64,000 nt of DNA, taken from NAT127 sp034717695 (GTDB lineage Bacteria > Pseudomonadota > Gammaproteobacteria > Pseudomonadales > Porticoccaceae). This document shows, in pieces, positions 1-7,490 of this stretch. The position numbers and the translations under genes were made by a program. How positions within the stretch are numbered: the stretch's first letter is position 1; each line of letters starts with the position of its first letter. The notes under the pieces are model-generated. The model was given only the letters and a program-made list of their open reading frames with translations, was not told where the DNA came from and did not search any database. Location: the NCBI GenBank assembly GCA_034717695.1, contig JAYELS010000030.1, positions 1 through 64,000 of the forward strand. Reading direction: 5' to 3'.

Positions 1-504
1 CAGTGGCGCTGGTGTCCGGCGCGGGGGCCCCTGGCCCTGTGCGTCTCGGTGAGTGGCGCCGGCGGTGCCGCCGAGGCCCGGGTCATGCCCGCCCCCGGCC
101 GCTGGCAGGTGGCGGCGGTGACCTTCAAGGGCCTGCCCCTGGCGGCCCTCGGCCTTCCCCCCGGGCTGGTGGACGGGCGCCTCGACGGCACCCTCGGGGA
201 TCTGGTGGCGCGGCCCATGGGCGGCTGTCTCTTCGCCGACACCCGCAACGCCCGGGGCGAGGGGCGGATTCGCGACCTGCGGGTGCTGGGGCGACCCCTC
301 GCGGACCAGGTTGTCGCCCTGGAGGCTGGGGGCGACGGCGGGGCCCGGGTGCTGCGCATCAGCGGCGGCGATGTCAGCGGCGAGCTGAACCTCGGCGCCG
401 ATGGCCGCCTCCAGGGCGCGCTGCGCCTGGCGACCCCGAATGGCCCCGAGACCCTGCCCATCAACCAGTTGCTGCCCTGCGCCCCGGCGGGGCAGGGCCT
501 CTGA
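1..504 (+). CDS. gspN: Type II secretion system protein N, C-terminal fragment
   Basis: The reading frame is open from the first base of the window and ends in TGA, so the N-terminus lies upstream. The visible 167 residues include a WCP-type motif, a repeated glycine/leucine-rich pattern (LPLAALGL, GRLDGTLGDL) and a tail with PINQLLPC, as in GspN/T2SSN proteins. GspN is a bitopic inner-membrane accessory protein of type II secretion whose periplasmic part is beta-rich. The gene ends one base before the gspC start, so the two are probably translationally coupled. Sequence similarity in this family is low, so the call rests largely on position before gspC and gspD. Confidence 0.68.
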   Translation, partial: QWRWCPARGPLALCVSVSGAGGAAEARVMPAPGRWQVAAVTFKGLPLAALGLPPGLVDGRLDGTLGDLVARPMGGCLFADTRNARGEGRIRDLRVLGRPLADQVVALEAGGDGGARVLRISGGDVSGELNLGADGRLQGALRLATPNGPETLPINQLLPCAPAGQGL

Positions 505-505
505 C

Positions 506-1294
506 ATGAGGGAGTCTGCCGCCATGGCCCTCGGGATACGACCTTTCACCTTCCGGCCTACCCTGTCCCTCCGGGGGTGGCGCTGGCTCGTCGCCCTGCT
601 GGCACTGCTGTGCCTGCTGGCCGCCGCCCGCCTCGCCCTGCTGCTGGTGGCGCCGGTGGGTGCCCCGGACCTGGACTTTCCCCCCGCCACGGGCACTGCC
701 CAGGGGGCGATCGTCCTCTACCCCGGATCGACGGGGGCCGTGGCGGACAGGGAAGCCCTGCCCACCGCCAACCTCGACGCCGAGGTGCTCGGGGTCATCA
801 CCCGGGGCGCGGAGGCCTGGGCCAATATCGCCGTGGATGGCGCTGCGGATGGCATCTATCGCCCCGGCGACGAGCTGGCCCCGGGGGTGCGGGTGGAACG
901 CATCGAGCCGGGCCTGGTGGTGGTGCGGGAGCAGGGCCAGCCGCGGCGCATTCCCCTGCGCACCCTGCTGGCCGCCGGCGCCATGCCCCTGGGTGAAACG
1001 CCGCCCCCCGCCGCCACGGCCATGGCCCTGAGCCCCGCCACCACCGCCGGGGGCGAGCGGGCCCTGCGCCTCGACGCCCTGGACGACGTCGCCAGTGCCC
1101 GGGGCTTCGCCGCCGGCGACCTGGTGGTGGCCGTGGACGACCGCCCCCTGGCGGACCTGCTGGCGGATGGCGAGGCCCTCGCCGCCCTCGCCTCCGGCGC
1201 CGGCGAGTACCGGGTGCGGGTGCTGCGGGACGGCGGCGAACAGGAGATCAGCATCGACGCGGCCGAGGTCGCGTCCTGGTTGAACCGGCGCTGA
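506..1294 (+). CDS. gspC: Type II secretion system protein C (inner-membrane connector)
   Basis: 262 residues. One transmembrane helix near residues 25-50 (WLVALLALLCLLAAARLALL) is followed by a periplasmic homology region around residues 95-165 containing the LGVI and YRPGDEL motifs. A C-terminal PDZ-like domain follows (RGFAAGDLVVAVDDRPLAD). GspC links the cytoplasmic-membrane platform to the GspD secretin and helps choose substrates. The start at 506 follows the gspN stop directly. An alternative ATG at 524 has a strong Shine-Dalgarno sequence (AGGGAG at 509-514) and would remove six residues. The next gene is gspD, 40 bases on. Confidence 0.87.
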   Translation: MRESAAMALGIRPFTFRPTLSLRGWRWLVALLALLCLLAAARLALLLVAPVGAPDLDFPPATGTAQGAIVLYPGSTGAVADREALPTANLDAEVLGVITRGAEAWANIAVDGAADGIYRPGDELAPGVRVERIEPGLVVVREQGQPRRIPLRTLLAAGAMPLGETPPPAATAMALSPATTAGGERALRLDALDDVASARGFAAGDLVVAVDDRPLADLLADGEALAALASGAGEYRVRVLRDGGEQEISIDAAEVASWLNRR

Positions 1295-1334
1295 CGGCAA
1301 GTTAGCGCCCATTGCGAATTTGGAGTATCCCCCG

Positions 1335-3269
1335 ATGACGGCAAACCTCTGCAACACCCTTCCTCGCCCCCTGGCGGCTTCCCGGTTGCCGGGCCTGTTG
1401 CTGGGCCTGCTGCTGGCCGGAGCCGCCCTCGCGCCCCTCGCCTGGGGGGAGAAACTCACGGTGAATTTCCGCGAGGCGGACATCCGCGCGGTGATGGAGA
1501 GCGTGGCGGAGATCACCGGTCGCTCCTTTATTCTCGACCCCCGGGTGCAGGGCAAGATCACCATCATCGCCCCCGAGTCCCTCGATTCGGACATGCTCTA
1601 CGAGGTGATTCTCTCCGCCCTCCAGGTGCACGGCTTCCAGGCGGTGGACGACGGCGCGGTGACCCGCATCCTGCCCTTCAGCCAGGCATTCCAGGTGGCC
1701 GGTGGCGACGCCGGCAACGAGATCCAGACGGTGGTGCTGCGCACCAATTACCTCAAGGCCTCCGAGTTGGTGCCCTCTGTCAAACCGATGCTCAGCAAGG
1801 GGGCGCTGATCCAGGCCCACGACGCCAGCAACCACCTTATCGTCACCGACACCCGCGCCCAGATCGCCCGGGTGCGGGGCATCGTCGCCGACCTCGACAG
1901 CCCCCAGCAGGGCGCCGTGGATATCATTCCCCTGCGCCATATCGCCGCCGGGGAGGCGCTCCATATCGCCGGCCAGCTGGGCCAGTTCAAGGGTGATGGC
2001 CTCAGCATCGTCGAGGACGTCTACAACAACCGCCTCATCGTCAGCGGCAACCCGGTGGTGCGCCAGGACCTCAAGAACCTCATCCGCGGCCTCGATGTGC
2101 CCCAGGGCAGCGGCGGTGGAGTGGAGGTGGTGCGCCTCAACCACGCCCAGGCGGAGCCCATGAAGGAACTGCTCGAGGGGATGCTGGAGTCGAGCCTGTT
2201 CAAGCGCCAGGCCCTGGGGGATGGCAAGGCCAGCGAGACCGCCTTCCGCATCCAGGCGGACAGTGCCAACAACGCCCTGGTGATCGCCGCCGACGCCAGC
2301 GTCACCGGGGATATCCTCAAGGTGGTGCGCCAGCTCGACGTGCCCCGCAAGCAGGTGCTGATCGAGGCCATCGTCGCCGAGATCTCCGAGGACCAGGCCA
2401 AGCGCCTCAGCGTCCAGCTGGCGGCGGCGGGCCGCGAGGGGGGCGCCATCATCAACTTCAATGAATTGTTGCCGGCGCTGATCGGCCTCGGCCTCGACGA
2501 GGACATCGACGCGGAGGATGTGGCCCGCCTGCCCATCGGCCGCGGCCTCACCGGCGGCGGCATCACCTGGGACGACGACGGCAAGCGCGGCTTTGGCCTG
2601 TTGCTCGAAGCCCTCAAGAACGACGCCAACACCAACATCCTCTCGACACCCTCGGTGGTGACCCTCGACAACGAGGAGGCCACCATCTCGGTGGGCCAGG
2701 AGGTGCCGTTCATCACCGGCAGCTATGTGTCCGCCAACAATTCCATCGACAACCCCTTCCAGACCATCGAGCGGGAAGAGGTGGGCATCAAGCTCAAGGT
2801 GCTGCCCCAGATCAACGACGGCCAGGTGGTGCGCATGGCCATCGAGCAGGAGACCTCTAACCTGCTGGCCACCGCCGCCGCCACCGGCACCGCCGACGTG
2901 GTCACCGCCAAGCGGGTGATCTCCACCAACGTGATGGTGGGGGACAGCGAGTTTCTGGTGCTCGGCGGCCTGATCGACGAATCCTTCTCCGGGGACGACA
3001 GCAAGGTGCCGGTGCTCGGCAGCATCCCGGTGCTCGGCCACCTGTTCAAGAGCCGCAGCCGCAGCAGCAACCAGTCGGTGCTGATGGTGTTCATTCGCCC
3101 CACCATCCTCGACAACCGGGCGCGGATGGCGGATGTCACCCGCGGCCAGTACCAGTACCTGCGCCAGCGCCAGCTCAACTTCCTCGACAACTACGAGGGG
3201 GAGGCGGTGTCGCCGCCCCTGCCGGAGCGTATCGAGGATGTCAACCAGCCGGCGCCGCCGCGCCCCTGA
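1335..3269 (+). CDS. gspD: Type II secretion system secretin
   Basis: 644 residues, the usual secretin length. A signal peptide covers about residues 1-38. It is followed by an N0 domain (LTVNFREADIRAVMESVAEI), N1-N3 modules with the repeated NNRLIVSG/NNALVIAAD type motifs, and a C-terminal secretin core containing VPFITGSY, KLKVLPQI and a final VLMVFIRPTIL strand. GspD forms the multimeric outer-membrane channel through which folded exoproteins leave the periplasm. I chose the ATG at 1335 because GGAG lies about nine bases upstream and a signal peptide follows. A TTG start further upstream is possible. No S-domain lipoprotein gene (gspS) is seen nearby. Confidence 0.96.
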   Translation: MTANLCNTLPRPLAASRLPGLLLGLLLAGAALAPLAWGEKLTVNFREADIRAVMESVAEITGRSFILDPRVQGKITIIAPESLDSDMLYEVILSALQVHGFQAVDDGAVTRILPFSQAFQVAGGDAGNEIQTVVLRTNYLKASELVPSVKPMLSKGALIQAHDASNHLIVTDTRAQIARVRGIVADLDSPQQGAVDIIPLRHIAAGEALHIAGQLGQFKGDGLSIVEDVYNNRLIVSGNPVVRQDLKNLIRGLDVPQGSGGGVEVVRLNHAQAEPMKELLEGMLESSLFKRQALGDGKASETAFRIQADSANNALVIAADASVTGDILKVVRQLDVPRKQVLIEAIVAEISEDQAKRLSVQLAAAGREGGAIINFNELLPALIGLGLDEDIDAEDVARLPIGRGLTGGGITWDDDGKRGFGLLLEALKNDANTNILSTPSVVTLDNEEATISVGQEVPFITGSYVSANNSIDNPFQTIEREEVGIKLKVLPQINDGQVVRMAIEQETSNLLATAAATGTADVVTAKRVISTNVMVGDSEFLVLGGLIDESFSGDDSKVPVLGSIPVLGHLFKSRSRSSNQSVLMVFIRPTILDNRARMADVTRGQYQYLRQRQLNFLDNYEGEAVSPPLPERIEDVNQPAPPRP

Positions 3270-3275
3270 TCGGCC

Positions 3276-4883
3276 ATGTACCTCGATCACTTCGGCCTGC
3301 GCCAGCGGCCCTTCCTGATCTCCCCGGACCCGGCCTTCCTCTACCCGAGCGGCGGCCACCGGGAAGCCCTGGCCCACCTGGGCTACGGGCTGGAGCGGGA
3401 GGGGGGCTTCGTGCTGCTCACCGGCGAGGTGGGCACCGGCAAGACCACCCTGTGCCGGCTGTTGATCGAGCAACTGCCCGCGACCTTTCGCCTTGCCTAC
3501 ATTCTCAATGCCCGCCTCGACAGCGGCGGGGTGCTGGCGGGCATCTGCAAGGAACTGGGCATCGACCTGCCCCCCGGCGCCGATGACCGCATCTGCGTCG
3601 AGCGCCTCCACGACAACCTGCTGGCCGCCCACGGCGAGGGCCGCCAGACCCTGGTGATCATCGAGGAGGCCCAGAACCTCGACCCGGTGGTGCTGGAGAC
3701 CCTGCGCCTGCTCACCAACCTGGAGACCGCCAGCGCCAAGCTGCTCCATATTCTCCTCATCGGCCAGCCCGAGCTGCTCGACACCCTGCGTCGCCCGGAC
3801 CTGCGCCAGCTCAACCAGCGGGTGGTGTCCCGCTGCCACCTGGGGCCCCTGTCCCTGGCGGATACCCGCGCCTACCTCGACCACCGGGTGAGGGTGGCGG
3901 GGGGCGAGCGGCCGCTGTTCAGTGCCCGGGCGGCGCGGCGCATCCACCACCGTGCCCAGGGGATACCCCGGCTGATCAACCTGCTGGCGGAGCGCGCCCT
4001 GCTCGGGGCCTACGCCGAGCAGCGCCGCCAGGTGACGGCGGGGGTGGTGAACCGCGCCGCCCGGGAAGTGCTGGAAGGCCCGGCCCCCGCCAGGGAGGGC
4101 CGCCCCCGCTTGCCCGCCCTGGGCCTGATCCTCGCCCTGGTGGTGGCGGGCGCCGCCGCCCTCGGCCTTCGCTGGCTGGATGTTGCGCCGCGCCCCCCTG
4201 CCGCCGCGCCGACGGCCGAGGTCCAGGCCGTCCCCGCGCCGGACGTCGCCGCGACACCCGCCCCGCCAACCTCCGACGGTCCGCCCCCGGGGACCGGGGT
4301 GTTTGCCCGCTGGCTCGCCCCCTGGGGTATCCACGGCGCCGCCCGCTCCGTGGATGAGGCCTGCGGGGTCGCCCTGCGCCGGGGCCTCGCCTGCGAATCC
4401 CTCGCGGGCCTCGGCCCCGAGGCATTGCTGGCCCTCCACCAGCCGGTGCTGGTGACCCTCTTCAACGACAGCGAGGGCCTCGACTTTCACCTCGTGGCGG
4501 GGGCGACGGCGGAGGGCGTCGCGGTGGTCAACGCCAGTGCCGCCCGCACCCTGACCCGGGGGGAGTTCGCCGCCCGCTGGAGCGGCGACGGCTGGCTGCT
4601 GTGGCAGCCCCCGGCGGGCTACCGCCAGGCGCTGCTGCCGGGCGCCCAGGATCCGCAACTGCTGCCGGCGGTGGTGGATGCCCTGGTGGCCCGGGGTTAC
4701 CTGGCGGAGCCCCTGGTAACCGGCGGCGACTATGGCGCCTACCTGGTGGAACAGGTGCGCCGCTTCCAGGGGGACAGGGGCCTCGCGGCGGACGGCGTGC
4801 TCGGCGTCCACACCCTGGTGGCCCTGGGGGTGGGTGGCCTCGTGTCGGCGACGCCTCCCGCGCCGGTGGCGGAGGAGGGCTAG
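3276..4883 (+). CDS. gspA: GspA/ExeA-type AAA ATPase with peptidoglycan-binding domain
   Basis: 535 residues. An N-terminal AAA domain has Walker A GEVGTGKTT (residues 51-59) and a Walker B-like stretch VIIEEAQNL (127-135). One transmembrane helix lies at about 280-299. The periplasmic half has the C39-peptidase-like module typical of GspA (WLAPWGIHGAARSVDEAC) and a C-terminal peptidoglycan-binding repeat ending in DGVLGVHTLVALG. GspA and GspB use ATP hydrolysis to open the cell wall and help the secretin multimerise in the outer membrane. The gene begins 6 bases after gspD, and gspB follows after two bases, so this is one operon. Confidence 0.93.
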   Translation: MYLDHFGLRQRPFLISPDPAFLYPSGGHREALAHLGYGLEREGGFVLLTGEVGTGKTTLCRLLIEQLPATFRLAYILNARLDSGGVLAGICKELGIDLPPGADDRICVERLHDNLLAAHGEGRQTLVIIEEAQNLDPVVLETLRLLTNLETASAKLLHILLIGQPELLDTLRRPDLRQLNQRVVSRCHLGPLSLADTRAYLDHRVRVAGGERPLFSARAARRIHHRAQGIPRLINLLAERALLGAYAEQRRQVTAGVVNRAAREVLEGPAPAREGRPRLPALGLILALVVAGAAALGLRWLDVAPRPPAAAPTAEVQAVPAPDVAATPAPPTSDGPPPGTGVFARWLAPWGIHGAARSVDEACGVALRRGLACESLAGLGPEALLALHQPVLVTLFNDSEGLDFHLVAGATAEGVAVVNASAARTLTRGEFAARWSGDGWLLWQPPAGYRQALLPGAQDPQLLPAVVDALVARGYLAEPLVTGGDYGAYLVEQVRRFQGDRGLAADGVLGVHTLVALGVGGLVSATPPAPVAEEG

Positions 4884-4885
4884 GG

Positions 4886-5455
4886 GTGTCGTACATTCTG
4901 TCGGCGCTGAAAAAGGCGGAGGAATCCCGGGGCGGACAGCCCGGGGCGCCCCTGTCCCCTGTTGCCGTGCCGGCCCCGGGACCGGCGCGGGACGATCGAC
5001 GGGGTCCATCGTTGCGCGGGTGGCTGGCGGGGCTCGCCGTTGTCGCGCTGGTGGTGGCGGGGGTGTTGTGGCGCCCCTCCCTGGAGTTTCCCGCCCGGCC
5101 AGGGGATGGGGCGACAGCGCCCCGGGCCGCCGAGGTGGAGGCGGTTGAGCAGCCGGTGGCGGCGACGCCCGAGCCGGTCACGGCCGTGACGACCAGCCCC
5201 GCGCCCCCCGCGCCAGCGCCGATTCCGCCGGCGACCAACCCCATCCCGCCGCCCCCCTCGGCGCCGCCTCCGCCCCTCGCCATCACTGGCTATATCTATT
5301 TCGACGGCAATCCCGCCGCCAGCAAGCTGTTCGTCGACGGTGTGGTCCATCGCCAGGGCAGCAGCCCGGGTCCGGGTATGGTGATCCGCGACTTTCGCCC
5401 GGACCGGGTGATCATCGCCTATCGCGGCGCCCTGCACGAAGTGCCCGTGCCCTGA
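4886..5455 (+). CDS. gspB: GspB, partner of the GspA ATPase
   Basis: 189 residues starting at a GTG three bases after the gspA stop. The first residues, SYILSALKKAEESR, are the hallmark N-terminal motif of GspB proteins. A transmembrane helix follows at about residues 45-62 (LAGLAVVALVVAGVL). Next comes a proline/alanine-rich periplasmic linker and a compact C-terminal domain (ITGYIYFDGNPAASKLFVDG). The long Pro/Ala linker would let it cross the peptidoglycan layer. It is the last gene of the secretion cluster. The remaining gsp genes are not downstream, so they should lie upstream of the window. Confidence 0.9.
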   Translation: MSYILSALKKAEESRGGQPGAPLSPVAVPAPGPARDDRRGPSLRGWLAGLAVVALVVAGVLWRPSLEFPARPGDGATAPRAAEVEAVEQPVAATPEPVTAVTTSPAPPAPAPIPPATNPIPPPPSAPPPPLAITGYIYFDGNPAASKLFVDGVVHRQGSSPGPGMVIRDFRPDRVIIAYRGALHEVPVP

Positions 5456-5548
5456 GGGCGCCGCCCTCGCCCGTTTCGCCCCGGGCGATCGCCGCCACGC
5501 CTTCCGACATTTTTGCCGATTTCCCGTCAGGGTCCCCGCGCCATTCCG

Positions 5549-5599
5549 CCGTCATCGAAATGCCATAAAAAATTCATTATCCCGTCAACGGGCTGTCAC
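5549..5599 (+). promoter_or_regulatory. Tandem Pho-box array (five phased PhoB half-sites)
   Basis: Five 7-base elements start exactly 11 bases apart: CCGTCAT (5549), ATGCCAT (5560), AATTCAT (5571), CCGTCAA (5582) and CTGTCAC (5593), each separated by four bases. The PhoB consensus is CTGTCAT repeated every 11 bp. The first, fourth and fifth are good matches and the middle two are degenerate. The array ends 137 bases upstream of the lipoprotein start. It is the only recognisable element in the 281-base gap after gspB and implies phosphate-starvation control of the lipoprotein/receptor operon. Confidence 0.78.
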
Positions 5600-5736
5600 G
5601 GATGGCGACGTATCTTTGCGCCTGCACAAAAGGGCGCGGCTGAGGCAACCCGCTTCGACCTGTCCCCGCGCCCGGTTGCTCCCGAGGGAGTTCCATCCCA
5701 CGCATTTTTTGCTCACAACATCCTGGAGTCAGTCCC

Positions 5737-7392
5737 ATGAAAAAGAGTTTGCTTGCTTTGTCGGTAGTGTCCGCGATCCTGGCGGGTTGTGGCGGCGGTG
5801 GCGGCGGCGACGTGAAAATTGCCCCCAGCACCAACGTCAACAATTCCAACAACACCACCAACAACAACACCGGTGGCGGCTCCACTCCTACCACGCCCAC
5901 CAACGCCTGTGCCTCCTACGTCAAGGATGGTGTGACCCGCCAGGGCGCCGTGGACGGCGCCGACTGCGTTTACGGCGCGGATTTCGTTGATTTCGACAAC
6001 CCGCTGACCGTGGATCTGACCCTTGCCGACCTGCCCAATGACGGCGCCCATATTTTCCGCGGCAGCCTGTTCGTCGGCCAGAACCAGAAAGGCAACCAGT
6101 CGAACTTCACCTTCAAGTCCGGCGGCCAGGGCCCGAAACTGACCGTGCAGGCCGGCGCCACCGTGGCCCTGGAGAACTCCTCCGACTTCATCGTGATCCA
6201 TCGCGGCTCGCAGATCATCGCCCAGGGTACCGCCGCCAAGCCCATCACCTTCACCTCCCGCACCGACGTGGAAGGCACCGTGGCCTACAACGCCGTGAGC
6301 CAGTGGGGCGGCATGATCATCAACGGCTTCGGCATCTCCAACAAGTGCGCCTACACCGGCAACCTGGCGGCCAACGGCAGCGGCCTGACCCTCACCAACA
6401 ATACCTGTGACGTCACCGTGGAAGGCACCGAAGGCCAGACCGAGGCCAGCTACGGCGGCAACAACAACGCCGACAACTCCGGCATCCTCGAATACGTGGT
6501 GGTCAAGCACACCGGCGCCGAGATCGCCCCGGACAACGAACTCAACGGCATCACCTTCGGCGCCGTCGGTTCCGGTACCACGATCCGCAACCTGCAAAGC
6601 TACAGCACCTACGACGATGGCATCGAGTTCTTCGGCGGCGCCGTCAATGTCACCAACTACGTCGGTCTCTATATCCGCGACGATTCCATCGACATCGACG
6701 AGGGCTATCGCGGTACCATCCAGAACGCCCTGGTGATTCAGGATCTCACCGACGGCGCCCACTGCATCGAGGCCGATGGCGTCGGTAGCTGGAGCGAGGC
6801 CCGCGCCGCCGAGATGGTGCCCCGCAACCTCCACAGCCAGCCCACCCTCAAGAACATCACCTGTATCGTCACCCCCTCCTTGGTGGCCAGCGGCGCTACT
6901 CACGAATCCGGCGCCGGCATCATGTTGCGCGAGGACATCGCCGCCAAGCTGGAGAATATCCTGCTGACTACCGCCTTCCAGGCGGACCCGAGCGGCACCA
7001 ACAACAACCAGAACTACTGTCTGCGTCACCGCCAGCAGTCGGTGGCCAGCGCCACCCTCACCAGTTCGGTGGTTGCTTGTGCCGATCTTTACAGTGACTC
7101 CTCCGCCAACACCACCACCTGGGCACCCACCCAGACCGGCAACGTCTACTTCCAGACCGACGTGGCTGGCCAGGATCCCACCGTGGATACCGAGAACGGC
7201 CTGAAGATCCTGGATGGTTTCTACTCCATCCCGGCCAATCAGATGGTTGTCGGTGGCGCCAACCCCAATATCACCCCCACCGGCGGCGCCAGCTTCATCG
7301 GCGGTGTGTCGGCCAGCAACGACTGGACCCAGGGCTGGAGCTACGGCCTCAGCATTCAGAACTGGGATGAGGCGCTGTGGGTTACCCAGTGA
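5737..7392 (+). CDS. Secreted beta-helix-like lipoprotein paired with a TonB-dependent receptor
   Basis: 551 residues. A lipoprotein signal peptide ends at the lipobox LAGC, followed by poly-glycine and an Asn/Thr-rich tether. The body has repeating short beta-strand motifs (GGMIINGFG, NADNSGILEYVVVKHTG, DDGIEFFGGAVNVTNYVGLY) of the kind found in parallel beta-helix proteins. Related proteins are common in Bacteroidetes and marine proteobacteria beside TonB-dependent receptors. It is probably anchored in the outer membrane, perhaps facing outward as a binding partner of the receptor encoded next. No catalytic residues can be named. GGAG about 12 bases before the ATG supports the start. The Pho-box array upstream suggests induction under phosphate limitation. 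Exact function unknown. Confidence 0.72.
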   Translation: MKKSLLALSVVSAILAGCGGGGGGDVKIAPSTNVNNSNNTTNNNTGGGSTPTTPTNACASYVKDGVTRQGAVDGADCVYGADFVDFDNPLTVDLTLADLPNDGAHIFRGSLFVGQNQKGNQSNFTFKSGGQGPKLTVQAGATVALENSSDFIVIHRGSQIIAQGTAAKPITFTSRTDVEGTVAYNAVSQWGGMIINGFGISNKCAYTGNLAANGSGLTLTNNTCDVTVEGTEGQTEASYGGNNNADNSGILEYVVVKHTGAEIAPDNELNGITFGAVGSGTTIRNLQSYSTYDDGIEFFGGAVNVTNYVGLYIRDDSIDIDEGYRGTIQNALVIQDLTDGAHCIEADGVGSWSEARAAEMVPRNLHSQPTLKNITCIVTPSLVASGATHESGAGIMLREDIAAKLENILLTTAFQADPSGTNNNQNYCLRHRQQSVASATLTSSVVACADLYSDSSANTTTWAPTQTGNVYFQTDVAGQDPTVDTENGLKILDGFYSIPANQMVVGGANPNITPTGGASFIGGVSASNDWTQGWSYGLSIQNWDEALWVTQ

Positions 7393-7429
7393 TCCCCACG
7401 CTTTTCACCACCATGAACCGGCCGTAACG

Positions 7430-7453
7430 AAAGGGCGCCTTACGGCGCCCTTT
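7430..7453 (+). terminator. Hairpin between lipoprotein and receptor genes
   Basis: A perfect 10-bp stem, AAAGGGCGCC / GGCGCCCTTT with loop TTAC, lies 38 bases after the lipoprotein stop. It has only a short T stretch. It may act as an attenuator or RNA-stabilising element that makes the lipoprotein transcript more abundant than the receptor transcript, since no clear new promoter precedes the receptor gene. Confidence 0.7.
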
Positions 7454-7490
7454 CACTTGCGGATCACGTTGACTGAATAGGTTTGTAGCT

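Noticed and set aside
1302..5009. 1235-codon open frame on the minus strand across gspD and gspA
   Set aside because: Antisense shadow. GspD and GspA on the plus strand have full family motifs, while the minus frame is His/Gly/Gln-rich with no domain. GC-rich coding DNA often leaves such frames open.
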